Below are positions 8,098 to 16,986 of a stretch of DNA of 64,000 nt, piece after piece (the stretch's first letter is position 1; the number at the start of each line of letters is the position of its first letter). The DNA is from Pandoraea faecigallinarum. Its GTDB lineage: Bacteria; Pseudomonadota; Gammaproteobacteria; Burkholderiales; Burkholderiaceae. The notes below the pieces were generated by a model. That model was given only the letters and a program-made list of their open reading frames with translations, made no database searches and was not told the DNA's origin. Location: positions 3,720,001-3,784,000 of the forward strand of contig NZ_CP011807.3 in assembly GCF_001029105.3 (NCBI RefSeq). Reading direction: 5' to 3'. Position numbers and translations under genes: made by a program.

Positions 8098-9186
8098 ATG
8101 AAGTCTGCAATTCCGGCCAGTCTGGCCGTTCTCTCGGCCGCCTGCGGCCTTGCCTTCAGCACTACGGCAGCAGCACAAAGCTCCGTCACGCTTTACGGGA
8201 TCGTCGATCAGAGCGTGCGCTATCAAACGAATGCCAACGCCAACAACGACGCCCTCTGGCAAGTCGCCAACGGTGCCGTGACCAACAGCCGCTTCGGCTT
8301 CAAGGGCTCGGAAGACCTCGGCGGCGGCATGAAGGCGATCTTCCAGCTGGAGTCGGGCATCAACCCGCAGAACGGCACGCTCGCCAACAGTCCGCGCCTG
8401 TTCGATCGCTACGCCTTCGTCGGCCTGCAAAACCAGTACGGCACGATCAAGATCGGCCGTCAGGCGACCGAAGGGTTCAATGTCTACGGCGACTTCGACC
8501 CGCTGACGATCGGCAACTACGCGAACAATGCCTGGATGTACAACATCACGCGCGGCCGCGTGGACAACGCCGTGAGCTACGCCGGCACCTTCGGCGGCCT
8601 GTCGGTCGGCGCCACCTACGGCTTCGGCAATACCGCCGGCACGATGGCCGCCAGCAATTACTGGGGCGCCCGGGCCGCGTACGCCATGGGCCCGTTCCAG
8701 GTCGCCGGCGTGTACCAGCAAGCGCGCGACGCCGCCAAGCGCGTACAGCAGATGTGGGGTCTGGGTGGCATCTACAGCGTATCCATCGCCAAGGTGTTCG
8801 CCGGTTACATGGGCGGGCGCGACCGCAGCGGCTGGCTCGACGGCACGCTCAACGACCCCGCGCACCCGGTCACCACGGGCAATCTGAACGACAACCCGCG
8901 CAAGGACATGACGTTCTATCTCGGCACGACCATTCAGGCCATGCCGAATCTCGCCATCACCGGCGCAGCCTATTTCGACGACATCAAGAACATCAACGCC
9001 CAGGCCGGCGATGCCGGTTCGGGTCGTCGTTACACCTACGTGCTGCTCGCGGAGTACGCGTTGTCCAGACGCACGCAACTTTACGGCACCGTCGATTACA
9101 ACAAGGTCAGCGGCGCGGCGCGCGTCGAGCTGCCGGGTAATTCGACGCAAGTCGGCGTGGCCACCGGCATCCGTCACATCTTCTGA
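8098..9186 (+). CDS. trimeric outer-membrane porin (Gram-negative type)
   Basis: A 362-residue porin of the betaproteobacterial OmpC-like family. It has a signal peptide (residues 1-25, cut after AAA-Q), then 'SSVTLYGIVDQSVRYQTN' as strand 1. Further family motifs are 'NSRFGFKGSEDLGGGMKAIFQLE' and 'LFDRYAFVGLQNQYGTIKIGRQ', and the C-terminal residue is Phe, as needed for outer-membrane assembly. AAGGAG lies six nt before the ATG. It forms a general diffusion channel for small hydrophilic solutes. An amino-acid permease gene follows 210 nt downstream with a strong hairpin in between, so cotranscription is doubtful. Confidence 0.93.
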   Translation: MKSAIPASLAVLSAACGLAFSTTAAAQSSVTLYGIVDQSVRYQTNANANNDALWQVANGAVTNSRFGFKGSEDLGGGMKAIFQLESGINPQNGTLANSPRLFDRYAFVGLQNQYGTIKIGRQATEGFNVYGDFDPLTIGNYANNAWMYNITRGRVDNAVSYAGTFGGLSVGATYGFGNTAGTMAASNYWGARAAYAMGPFQVAGVYQQARDAAKRVQQMWGLGGIYSVSIAKVFAGYMGGRDRSGWLDGTLNDPAHPVTTGNLNDNPRKDMTFYLGTTIQAMPNLAITGAAYFDDIKNINAQAGDAGSGRRYTYVLLAEYALSRRTQLYGTVDYNKVSGAARVELPGNSTQVGVATGIRHIF

Positions 9187-9252
9187 GCGTCGGACGCGAC
9201 TCGCTCGCGCCCTGCCTGCCGGAAGACTTCGGCATTTTGCAGTTCGTATGAA

Positions 9253-9276
9253 CCGCCCCGGATTCGACCGGGGCGG
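9253..9276 (+). terminator. GC hairpin after the porin gene
   Basis: CCGCCCCGG and CCGGGGCGG are a perfect 9-bp stem around ATTCGA, 66 nt past the porin stop. There is no U-tract, so it may act as an mRNA-stabilising hairpin or a weak terminator. Confidence 0.5.
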
Positions 9277-9396
9277 CGGGGCCCGTTCGTGCCTGCGTTT
9301 GGACGCAGCGCGATCGGGCAATGACAAGCAACGCAGTACTCATGCGGATGCCGTGCGCGCCGCCGGACCGGCGCAGCGGTATCCAAGAGGTGTGTC

Positions 9397-10866
9397 ATGA
9401 CGCGTACTCCCCAGGCTCCTCAGTCCTCCTCCTCATCAGGCAAGCCCCGCGACTTTTCGCACATTACGAAGCGCGAACAGGGCCTGCGACGCTCGCTCAC
9501 CGCCAGTCAGATGGCGATGATCGCCATCGGCGGTGCGATAGGCACGGGACTGTTTCTCGGCAGCGGTTTCGCCATCGGCTTCGCCGGTCCCAGCGTGCTC
9601 GTTTCGTATGCCATCGGCGCGCTCATCGCACTCATGCTCATGGGATGCCTCGCGGAGATGACGGTCGCGCACCCGACGTCCGGTTCGTTCGGTGCGTATG
9701 CCGAACACTACATCGGCCCTTGGGCGGGATTTCTGGTGCGCCACGCGTACTGGTCCTGCATCGTGCTCGCCGTGGGCACCGAGGTCAGCGCCATCGCCGT
9801 CTACATGAAGTACTGGTTCCCGCAAGTGCCGGGATGGTATTGGGTCGCGGGTTTTTCCGCGGCACTGGTGCTCGTGAACGCCATGTCGGTGAATCTGTTC
9901 GGTGCCATCGAATACGGCTTCTCGCTCATCAAGATCACCGCCATCGTCGGCTTCATCCTGATCGGTGCCTATGTGGTGTTCGTCGCGCCGAACTCGGTGG
10001 CAAACGCCGCTCATGCCCCGGCCGGATTCGCGAACTACGCCGCGCATGGCGGCTTCTTCCCGAAGGGCCTCTGGGGCATGTGGGTTGCCGTGATCATTTC
10101 GATCTTCAGCTACCTGTCCATCGAGATGATCGCCGTGGCGGCGGGCGAAGCCGAGAATCCCGAGCGCGCCGTAACGCAGGCCTTCCGCTCGACGGTCGTG
10201 CGTCTCGTGCTGTTCTATCTGCTCACGCTCGCGCTGATGCTCGCCATCGTGCCGTGGACCGCCGCCGGTCAGGACGAAAGCCCGTTCGTGAAGGTAATGC
10301 AGGCCATCAACATTCCCGGCGCGGCGGGCGTCATCAACTTCGTGGTGCTGATTGCGGCGCTCTCGTCAATGAACAGCCAGCTCTACATCACCACGCGCAT
10401 GATGTTCTCGCTCTCGCGCGCCGGGTACGCGCCCGCCCGCTTCGGCGAAGTGAACAGGCGCGGCGTGCCGCTCGCCGCATTGTTGCTCTCGACGCTCGGC
10501 ATTGCGCTCGCGACGCTCGTGAACTTCCTGTACCCCGACTCGTCGTTCACGTTCATGATGGCGATTTCGATGTTCGGTGCGATGCTCACCTGGATGATGA
10601 TCTTCGTCACGCACTACTTCTTCCGTCGTGCATGGCGGCGCGAGTCCCGCGCACCGCTTGCCTTTCGCATGTGGGGCTTCCCGTGGCTCACGCTGCTCGG
10701 CGCGGGGCTCATGGCCGCTATCATGGTCACGACGCTCTTCACCGGCGTCTTTCGCATGACCATGATCTTCGGCGTGCCGTTCGTCGTCGCCGTGCTGCTG
10801 ATTTACTTCCTGTGGTATCGCAAACGCGACGGTGCGCCGCAAGGGCGCACGATGACGCAGTCGTAA
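9397..10866 (+). CDS. amino-acid permease, APC superfamily (AAT family)
   Basis: A 489-residue inner-membrane proton symporter with about 12 membrane segments. The first helix carries 'MAMIAIGGAIGTGLFLGSG', the amino-acid-transporter family signature, and 'PTSGSFGAYAEHYIGPWAGF' follows in TM3. It resembles the GabP/ProY/AnsP/PheP group, and the substrate cannot be fixed by eye. GTG and ATG options exist further up, but the ATG at 9397 follows AAGAGGTG and gives a normal hydrophilic N-terminus. A bidirectional terminator at 10977-11020 separates it from the convergent tetR. Confidence 0.88.
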   Translation: MTRTPQAPQSSSSSGKPRDFSHITKREQGLRRSLTASQMAMIAIGGAIGTGLFLGSGFAIGFAGPSVLVSYAIGALIALMLMGCLAEMTVAHPTSGSFGAYAEHYIGPWAGFLVRHAYWSCIVLAVGTEVSAIAVYMKYWFPQVPGWYWVAGFSAALVLVNAMSVNLFGAIEYGFSLIKITAIVGFILIGAYVVFVAPNSVANAAHAPAGFANYAAHGGFFPKGLWGMWVAVIISIFSYLSIEMIAVAAGEAENPERAVTQAFRSTVVRLVLFYLLTLALMLAIVPWTAAGQDESPFVKVMQAINIPGAAGVINFVVLIAALSSMNSQLYITTRMMFSLSRAGYAPARFGEVNRRGVPLAALLLSTLGIALATLVNFLYPDSSFTFMMAISMFGAMLTWMMIFVTHYFFRRAWRRESRAPLAFRMWGFPWLTLLGAGLMAAIMVTTLFTGVFRMTMIFGVPFVVAVLLIYFLWYRKRDGAPQGRTMTQS

Positions 10867-10976
10867 GCAGTCATAACAGACGTAGGCGGTCGTCGGCGGT
10901 CGTGGGGGCGTGGGCGGTCGTCGACGCAAACGTGGTCGAAACGACGCCGAACCGAACTCGAAATGAGACGGGCATG

Positions 10977-11020
10977 AAAATGGGGCGCCCGATATTCACC
11001 ATCGGGTGCCCCATCCATTT
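10977..11020. terminator. bidirectional terminator
   Basis: A 13-bp stem (TGGGGCGCCCGAT against ATCGGGTGCCCCA, one mismatch) has AAAA on its left and ATTTT on its right. It sits between the convergent amino-acid permease and tetR genes and can serve both. Confidence 0.8.
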
Positions 11021-11042
11021 TCGATGCAGATGCTTTTGCGCT

Positions 11043-11810
11043 CTACCGCGGCGCGGCTGACCGGCTTGCCGCCTTGCGTTCCTTGACCGTGCGCTCCAGC
11101 AGATAACGTGTCTGCTCCAGCACCGCCTCACGCACCATGCGGTTGCGCTCCGGATTCGGCTCGGTCCCCCATCCCATCGAACAATCGACGGAGCGGCGCA
11201 TCACGCGAAACGCCATGCCCAGCGTGCTGATGCATACGGCGCGAACGCGCATCGCTTCGTCGTCGGGATCGACACCCGCGAGCCGCGTAACGATGTTGGC
11301 GCCGACCGACGCGAGACGGCTGGAAAAGCGCTCGTGAAACACCTTGAACCCCGCTTCGGGACCCAGCCCCGCCTGCTCGCGCGCCATGAACATGTGCCAG
11401 CCGTCGATCTCGGGCCCCTTCTCCATGAAACCGCCCTTGCGGTTCTGAAGCTCGCAGAAGGCGTCGATGAGTTGCTTGTCGGTCGCGTTCGGGTCGGCCA
11501 CGACACGCTCGGCCACGTCGATGGCTTCGCCCATCTGCCCGAGCACCAGTTCCAGGATGTATTCGACGCACGCCTTGTACACCCCTTCCTTGTTATCGAA
11601 GTAATACTGAAGCGCGGGCGCATTCACGCCTGCCGCATTCGCGATGTCGCGCGTGGACGCGCCGGTAAATCCGTATTCGCCAAAACACTTGATCGCCGCG
11701 AGAACGATGCGAGCACGCGTTTCCTCGCCACGTTGATAGCCAGTGTCGACCGCATGCCGCGGACGCGCGGCGGTGCTCCGAACACGCCCGGCACGTGAAG
11801 TCCTTGTCAT
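11043..11810 (-). CDS. TetR family repressor of the Emr-type pump (CecR-like)
   Basis: A 255-residue TetR regulator. The helix-turn-helix is at about residues 30-75 ('RIVLAAIKCFGEYGFTGAS', 'DIANAAGVNAPALQYYFDNKEGVY'), and the long C-terminal domain resembles the CecR/YbiH (DUF1956) group. It is divergent from emrA with only 102 nt between start codons. Its own promoter (TTGATC-16-TATATT on the minus strand, 11870-11843) overlaps the emrA promoter. AAGGAGATAC precedes the ATG. It very likely represses emrA-emrB-nodT and itself, with a drug or toxic metabolite as inducer. Confidence 0.9.
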   Translation of the reverse strand: MTRTSRAGRVRSTAARPRHAVDTGYQRGEETRARIVLAAIKCFGEYGFTGASTRDIANAAGVNAPALQYYFDNKEGVYKACVEYILELVLGQMGEAIDVAERVVADPNATDKQLIDAFCELQNRKGGFMEKGPEIDGWHMFMAREQAGLGPEAGFKVFHERFSSRLASVGANIVTRLAGVDPDDEAMRVRAVCISTLGMAFRVMRRSVDCSMGWGTEPNPERNRMVREAVLEQTRYLLERTVKERKAASRSAAPR

Positions 11811-11852
11811 GTATCTCCTTGCTTGCAGAAACTTTCGTCAAAAATATAACAC

Positions 11853-11900
11853 TTGACATAAATCGATCAACTGGAATAATTCTGCCAACTGGAATAATTT
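11853..11900 (+). promoter_or_regulatory. emrA promoter with duplicated 13-bp operator candidate
   Basis: TTGACA (11853-11858) and AATAAT (11875-11880) are spaced by 16 nt, a strong sigma-70-like promoter pointing to emrA. The 13-mer AACTGGAATAATT occurs twice (11869-11881 and 11888-11900), spaced 19 nt start to start, covering the -10 and the start region. The placement suits repression by the divergent TetR protein, although each copy is not itself a palindrome. Confidence 0.6.
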
Positions 11901-11912
11901 GAGGAAATTCCC

Positions 11913-13118
11913 ATGACCACGGCAGCACAGGTCAAACCGCTCGACGCGGCGCAGACGGTGGAGAATCCGGCGCAAGCCCCTGTCGGCAGGGCACAGGAAA
12001 GCGCCGGCAAGCCCGGCCAGACAACGCCGCCGGCCAATCCGCGCCGCAAGACGATGTTGCTTGGCGCGCTGGCCATTGGCGTCGTCGTCGGGCTCGGCTG
12101 GGGAGCGCACTGGTGGTTTGTCGGCCGCTTCATCGAATCGACCGACGACGCGTATCTGCAAGCCGACAGCATGACCGTCGCCCCGAAAGTCGGCGGCTAC
12201 GTCACGGAAGTGCTGGTGCGCGACAACGAAACGGTCGGCGTCGGGCAGCCACTGGTGAGGCTCGATGCGCGTCAATATCAGGCCGCCTACGACGAAGCCA
12301 CCGCCACCGTCGTGGCACGTGAAGCGGATGTCGCGCGGGCGCAGGCCGAGTTGTCGCAGCACGCCGCGACCATCGCGCAGGCACACGCCGAATTCGACAG
12401 CGCCCGCGCCAATGCGGCGTATTCGGCCGGTCAGGTCAGGCGGTACGCGCCGCTCGTGGCGACAGGCGCCGAGACGGACGAGCGTCTGGCCGAACTGCGC
12501 AACACGAGCACACGCGCGCAGGCGTCGCTCAAGAGCAATGAAGCGAACCTTCAGTCCACCGAGCGCCGGACCGGCACCCTCACTGCGGCGCTGGCACAGG
12601 CCAAGGCCCAGTTGGCGGTGGCGCAGGCGAGTGCGCGCAAGGCGGAACTCGATCTCGCCGACACGGTGGTCAGGAGCACGCTGGCCGGGCGCGTCGGCGA
12701 CCGTGCCGTGCGCGTCGGCCAGTTCGCGCAGCCCGGCACGCGTCTGCTCACGGTCGTGCCGGTGCAGAACATTTATCTGACGGCCAACTTCAAGGAAACG
12801 CAGGTCGGCCACATGCGCCCCGGGCAACCGGTAACGATTCACGTCGACGCCTTGCCGGGCGAGCCGATCCACGGCGTGGTCGACTCGGTCTCACCGGGTA
12901 CCGGCTCGCAGTTTGCGCTGCTGCCCGCGCAGAACGCGACGGGCAACTTCACGAAGATCGTGCAGCGTGTGCCCGTGCGCATTCGCCTCGAAGCGCCGGA
13001 CTCGCTACGTGCCGTGCTGCTGCCGGGCCTCTCGGTGACGGCCGACGTCGACACGCATGGCACCGGTGCGTCGGGCGCCGATGCCGCCTCATCGGGCGCG
13101 GGAGTGCAACGTGGCTAA
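11913..13118 (+). CDS. emrA: EmrA-like membrane fusion protein (HlyD family)
   Basis: A 401-residue periplasmic adaptor with one N-terminal membrane anchor (about residues 48-70). A biotinyl-lipoyl half ('DDAYLQADSMTVAPKVGGYVTEVLVRDNETV') precedes a long coiled-coil hairpin (about 115-255, rich in Ala, Gln and Glu). The second lipoyl half and a beta-barrel domain with 'NIYLTANFKETQ' follow. It links the EmrB inner-membrane exporter to the NodT outer-membrane channel encoded next. The stop codon overlaps the emrB start by 8 nt. It is controlled by the divergent TetR protein. Confidence 0.9.
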   Translation: MTTAAQVKPLDAAQTVENPAQAPVGRAQESAGKPGQTTPPANPRRKTMLLGALAIGVVVGLGWGAHWWFVGRFIESTDDAYLQADSMTVAPKVGGYVTEVLVRDNETVGVGQPLVRLDARQYQAAYDEATATVVAREADVARAQAELSQHAATIAQAHAEFDSARANAAYSAGQVRRYAPLVATGAETDERLAELRNTSTRAQASLKSNEANLQSTERRTGTLTAALAQAKAQLAVAQASARKAELDLADTVVRSTLAGRVGDRAVRVGQFAQPGTRLLTVVPVQNIYLTANFKETQVGHMRPGQPVTIHVDALPGEPIHGVVDSVSPGTGSQFALLPAQNATGNFTKIVQRVPVRIRLEAPDSLRAVLLPGLSVTADVDTHGTGASGADAASSGAGVQRG

Positions 13119-14757
13119 TCCAGGCACGGGTGCGGGCGCGGGCGACGCCGCCCCCGGCACGGCGACGCCCCCGGCGCCTGCGGCGCGACCGGCACTGCCA
13201 CGCACAGCGCCCAAAGAAGCAAACGCGTCGGCATCGGACTGGATCGCCGTGGCGGCCGGTGCGCTCGGCGCATTGCTGGCCACGCTCGACATCTCGATTA
13301 CGAACTCCGCACTGCCGCAGATTCAGGGGCAGATCGGGGCGTCGGGTACGGAAGGTACGTGGATTTCGACCGGCTATCTGATGTCGGAAATCGTCATGAT
13401 TCCGCTCGCGGCGTGGCTCACGCGGGTGCTCGGTTTGCGACGCTTTCTGATGCTCAACGCCGTTTTCTTCACGCTGTTTTCGATGATGTGCGGCGCGTCG
13501 GGCAGCCTGGCCGAAATGGTCATTGGCCGCATCGGCCAGGGCTTTGCGGGCGGGGCCATGATCCCGACGGCACAGATGATCATTCGGACACGTCTGCCAC
13601 GGCACCAGATGGGTATCGGCATGGCGATGTTCGGGCTGATCGTGCTGCTCGGCCCGCTCCTTGGCCCGGTCGTCGGCGGCTGGCTCACGGAGAATGCCAA
13701 CTGGCGATGGTGCTTCTTCCTGAACCTGCCCCTCTCGGCGGCCATCGTCGCGCTGCTCATGCTCGGACTCAAGCGCGAACCGGCCAACGTGCAGGCATTC
13801 TTCAAAGCCGACTGGCTCGGCATCGTGGGCCTTGCCATCGGATTGAGTTCGCTCACTGTCGTGCTCGAAGAAGGCCAGCGCGAGCGCTGGTTCGACTCGC
13901 ACATGATCGTCTGGCTGTCGGTACTGTCCGTCATCGGCATCGGCATGATGCTGGTCGCCCAGTTCACCGCCGAGAAGCCCATCGTCAAGCTCTCGCTGCT
14001 GGGCAACAAGAACTACGCGAGCGTGATCTATATCGTGTTCACGGTCGGCGCGGGGCTTTACGGCGTGTCGTACCTGTTGCCACAGTTCCTCGCCACCATT
14101 GCGGGCTACAACGCGCAGCAGTCGGGCAACATCATGCTGCTCTCCGGACTGCCGGCGTTTCTGATGATGCCGTTTCTGCCCCGGCTCATCAGCCGCGTGG
14201 ACATTCGTCTGCTCGTGATTCTCGGGCTGCTCAGCTTCTTCGCCAGTTGCATGCTCGATATCGATCTGACGGCGCAGAGCGTGGGGCACGATTTCACGAT
14301 CTCGCAGTTGTTGCGCGGTGTCGGCCAGATGCTCGCGATGATGCCACTCAATCAGGCATCGATGGCCGCCGTCGAAGCGCAGGATGCGGGCGACGCCGCG
14401 GGGCTCTACAACATGGGCCGCAATCTCGGCGGCTCCGTCGGGCTTGCGCTGCTGGGCACACTGATCGACCGTCGCACCGACTATCACGACGCCGTGCTGC
14501 GCGAATCGCTCACCGCCAACAATCCCTTGGGACAGGAACATCTGTCGGCCAATGCCGCGGGCTTTTTCGCGCAGTCGGGCGATATGGTTCACGCGCAATT
14601 GCAGGCCACCGCGCAACTTGCCGCCGAGATCGCGCGACAGGCGAGCGTGATCACGTTCTCCGAGACTTTTTACGCACTGGGTATCGCACTGCTGCTTTGC
14701 GTGCCGCTTGCCCTGATGCTCAAGCAGCCGGCCGGCTTCAGCGCTGGCGGGCACTAA
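13111..14757 (+). CDS. emrB: EmrB-like DHA2 multidrug exporter
   Basis: A 548-residue MFS exporter of the 14-helix DHA2 family, driven by proton influx. Motifs include 'LATLDISITNSALPQIQ' (helix 1), 'GTWISTGYLMSEIVMIPLAAW', and 'IGRIGQGFAGGAMIPTAQ', with 'GPLLGPVVGGWLTE' as antiporter motif C. The likely start is the GTG at 13111, which has GGAG six nt upstream and overlaps the emrA stop; an ATG 54 nt further up lies deep inside emrA. The N-terminus is a Pro/Ala-rich cytoplasmic tail of about 45 residues. It works with EmrA and the following NodT channel. Confidence 0.92.
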   Translation: MANPGTGAGAGDAAPGTATPPAPAARPALPRTAPKEANASASDWIAVAAGALGALLATLDISITNSALPQIQGQIGASGTEGTWISTGYLMSEIVMIPLAAWLTRVLGLRRFLMLNAVFFTLFSMMCGASGSLAEMVIGRIGQGFAGGAMIPTAQMIIRTRLPRHQMGIGMAMFGLIVLLGPLLGPVVGGWLTENANWRWCFFLNLPLSAAIVALLMLGLKREPANVQAFFKADWLGIVGLAIGLSSLTVVLEEGQRERWFDSHMIVWLSVLSVIGIGMMLVAQFTAEKPIVKLSLLGNKNYASVIYIVFTVGAGLYGVSYLLPQFLATIAGYNAQQSGNIMLLSGLPAFLMMPFLPRLISRVDIRLLVILGLLSFFASCMLDIDLTAQSVGHDFTISQLLRGVGQMLAMMPLNQASMAAVEAQDAGDAAGLYNMGRNLGGSVGLALLGTLIDRRTDYHDAVLRESLTANNPLGQEHLSANAAGFFAQSGDMVHAQLQATAQLAAEIARQASVITFSETFYALGIALLLCVPLALMLKQPAGFSAGGH

Positions 14758-14763
14758 TCGATC

Positions 14764-16233
14764 ATGACTTTTCATCTCAGAACGATGGCCGTCGCGGCCG
14801 CTTTTCTCGTCGCCGGCTGCACGGTCGGCCCCGACTATCGTGGCGCGCCCGATGTCGCCGGCGACGCCCTGCGCACCGGCGGGACCTTCGCTCACGCGGG
14901 GCCGGGCGTGCAGGCCCATACCCCTGGCGTTGCACACTGGTGGACAGCGCTTGGCGACCCGCAACTCACGGCGCTTATCGACGATGCCATCGCGCATAGC
15001 CCCGATATTCGCGCGGCGCAGGCGAAAGTGCGTCAGTCGCGCGCGAGTCTGCGCAATCATCAGGCCGATCTGCTTCCGAAAGCGACGGTGGATCTCGCGA
15101 CCCTGCGGACTCGCTCACCGGACCTCGGTGCGTTGACCGGCAATGGTGGCGGTGGCGGGCGCGGACCGCTCGACCTCTACATCGCCGGGTTCGACGCCAG
15201 TTGGGAAATCGATTTGTTCGGCGGGACACGTCGTGCCGTGGAAGCAGCCGGCGCGGAGGCGGACGCCGCGTCGGAAGACCTCGCCGACGCTCACGTGCAA
15301 CTCGCGGCCGAAGTTGCGCAGACGTACGTCGCACTGCGCGACCAGCAAGCACGCCTCGCGCTGGTACGCGACTCCGCGCAGTTGGAGGGCGAGATGCTGG
15401 AACTGACGCGCCAGCGTCGCGCGGGCGGCGTGGCATCGGAACTGGACGTCGAACGAATTTACACGCAGGTCGAGCAAACGCAATCGCGCGTGCTGCCGCT
15501 GGAGGCCGACGTGATCGAATCGCTCGATCAGTTGGCGCTGCTCACGGGCCGCACGCCGGGCGCACTCGACGACAGATTCAAGACCCCGCAGACGTTGCCG
15601 AGCGTGCCGGCGAAGGTCGCCATCGGCGATCCGTCGGCGTTGTTGCAGGCGCGCCCGGACATCCGCGCGGCCGAGCGGCGTCTGGCCTCGCAGAATGCGC
15701 AGATTGGCGTGCAGACGGCGAACTGGTTCCCCAAGCTGTCGATCATGGGCGAGCTCGGCTTTTCGGCGCTGGACCCCGGGCACCTCGTGCGCAAGGACAA
15801 CTTCAGTTGGATGACGTTGCCGCGCCTGCAATGGAACGTGCTCGACTTCGGACGCGTGCAGGCGAGTGTGGACGGTGCCCGGGCGGGTCGCGATCAGGCA
15901 CAGGCGAAATACGAAAGTGCGGTGCTCACAGCACTGCGCGACGCCGACGTGGCGCTCGCCCGTTACGGACATCAGCGCGAGAACGTCTATCGTTTGCGCA
16001 GCGTGGAGGCCTCGGCATCGCGCGCCGCGACACTCACGCGTCAGCGCTACCGCGCCGGTACGGCCAGCACGCTCGACTGGCTCGACGCCGAACGTACGCG
16101 CTTTTCCGCGGAGCAGGACCGCATCGCGGGCGATGCACAACTGCTCAAGTCGTTCGTGACGCTGCACAAGGCGCTAGGCCTGGGATGGCAAACGGCGTCG
16201 GCGGACGAACCTGCCGTCGAAACGGCGAGGTAA
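14764..16233 (+). CDS. outer-membrane efflux lipoprotein, NodT family
   Basis: A 489-residue TolC-like channel. A lipoprotein signal ends in LVAGC (Cys20), followed by 'TVGPDYRGAP'. Two outer-membrane-efflux repeats follow, with typical 'FDASWEIDLFGGTRRAVEAA', 'LLQARPDIRAAERRLASQNAQIGVQTANWFPKLS' and 'QRYRAGTASTLDWLDAERT' segments. It starts 6 nt after emrB and completes a tripartite Emr-type pump. A clear terminator follows at 16241-16275. Confidence 0.92.
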   Translation: MTFHLRTMAVAAAFLVAGCTVGPDYRGAPDVAGDALRTGGTFAHAGPGVQAHTPGVAHWWTALGDPQLTALIDDAIAHSPDIRAAQAKVRQSRASLRNHQADLLPKATVDLATLRTRSPDLGALTGNGGGGGRGPLDLYIAGFDASWEIDLFGGTRRAVEAAGAEADAASEDLADAHVQLAAEVAQTYVALRDQQARLALVRDSAQLEGEMLELTRQRRAGGVASELDVERIYTQVEQTQSRVLPLEADVIESLDQLALLTGRTPGALDDRFKTPQTLPSVPAKVAIGDPSALLQARPDIRAAERRLASQNAQIGVQTANWFPKLSIMGELGFSALDPGHLVRKDNFSWMTLPRLQWNVLDFGRVQASVDGARAGRDQAQAKYESAVLTALRDADVALARYGHQRENVYRLRSVEASASRAATLTRQRYRAGTASTLDWLDAERTRFSAEQDRIAGDAQLLKSFVTLHKALGLGWQTASADEPAVETAR

Positions 16234-16235
16234 AC

Positions 16236-16275
16236 GAAAAACGCTCCAGAAGCTTGCGCCTCCGGAGCGTTTTTG
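16236..16275. terminator. bidirectional terminator between nodT and tRNA-Arg
   Basis: The stem ACGCTCC (16241-16247) pairs with GGAGCGT (16264-16270), flanked by AAAA on the left and TTTTT on the right. It can end the efflux operon rightwards and the tRNA transcript leftwards. Confidence 0.85.
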
Positions 16276-16285
16276 CCAACTAAGT

Positions 16286-16362
16286 TGGCGCGGCTGGCAG
16301 GATTCGAACCCACGACCCCTTGGTTCGTAGCCAAGTACTCTATCCAACTGAGCTACAGCCGC
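16286..16362 (-). tRNA. tRNA-Arg (anticodon ACG), copy 1
   Basis: A 77-nt cloverleaf on the minus strand: acceptor GCGGCTG/CAGCCGC, anticodon stem CTTGG/CCAAG with loop CTACGAA (anticodon ACG, read as ICG for CGU/CGC/CGA), and T-loop TTCGAAT. CCA is encoded. It is identical to the copy at 16509-16585. No separate promoter is obvious before it; it lies 124 nt downstream of the other copy, beyond a hairpin terminator. Confidence 0.97.
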
Positions 16363-16470
16363 ACTTACTGCACGAGATACCGATCAGACGATCCTGCTGC
16401 TGCCGGCCTACCTTCTCATCAACGCCACCGGTGCATGACACCTGGTACGCCACAGGAAGGACTCTCCCGA

Positions 16471-16500
16471 AAAACTAAGGGTCTCCGTGAGGAGACCCTC
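16471..16500 (-). terminator. terminator between the two tRNA-Arg genes
   Basis: AGGGTCTCC and GGAGACCCT form a 9-bp stem with a GTGA loop (16478-16499). Read leftwards it is followed by TTAGTTTTT. It lies directly after the tRNA copy at 16509-16585 and would end that transcript. Confidence 0.8.
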
Positions 16501-16508
16501 GAAATAGG

Positions 16509-16585
16509 TGGCGCGGCTGGCAGGATTCGAACCCACGACCCCTTGGTTCGTAGCCAAGTACTCTATCCAACTGAGCTACAGCCGC
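16509..16585 (-). tRNA. tRNA-Arg (anticodon ACG), copy 2
   Basis: A 77-nt tRNA identical to the copy at 16286-16362, again with encoded CCA and anticodon ACG. It is the promoter-proximal copy: a sigma-70-like promoter (TTGCGT-17-CATAAT on the minus strand) ends 15 nt upstream, and a hairpin terminator follows immediately. Confidence 0.97.
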
Positions 16586-16599
16586 GCTGTGAGAACAGA

Positions 16600-16628
16600 A
16601 TTATGTAAGAAAGCCGCCAGCCACGCAA
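16600..16628 (-). promoter_or_regulatory. promoter of the tRNA-Arg genes
   Basis: On the minus strand, TTGCGT (16628-16623) and CATAAT (16605-16600) are 17 nt apart, placing the transcription start about 7-10 nt before the tRNA 5' end. The rest of the gap up to fadD (about 16630-16980) shows no further recognisable feature. Confidence 0.6.
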
Positions 16629-16986
16629 GTGTTTTTTGCAATTCTTTTGCCATATCCCCGATTTGCCCGCCGCATCCGCCTTTCCATGCGGGATTAGCGC
16701 GGAATCGCCCCGGCTGGCAAGCCTTTGCCGCTAGAACAATTACTCCACGCAAACCCGCGTCAAATCAGGGCTTTCCATGTGCTCCGCCCGGATACGGCAC
16801 GGTATGCTACGGCTTTTTGCAACGCATCGAATGGCGCACCCGCTGCGCAGGCGAGACAGCATCGGGCAAGGAGACGCCCCGCTCGCCGCCCCCCACATAC
16901 GACATGCGATGAAACGACGCATCGGACCGCCCTGTTCTTCCCCCGGCGCTCACGATGCGATAAAAACCACACTCAAGGAGGCGCTC

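Noticed and set aside
12949..15060. Minus-strand open frame of about 700 codons
   Set aside because: Antisense to emrB and nodT; low-information composition.
16273..16912. Small open frames containing LAGFEPTTPWFVAKYS twice
   Set aside because: They are translations across the two tRNA-Arg genes. The repetition comes from the duplicated tRNA, not from a protein family.
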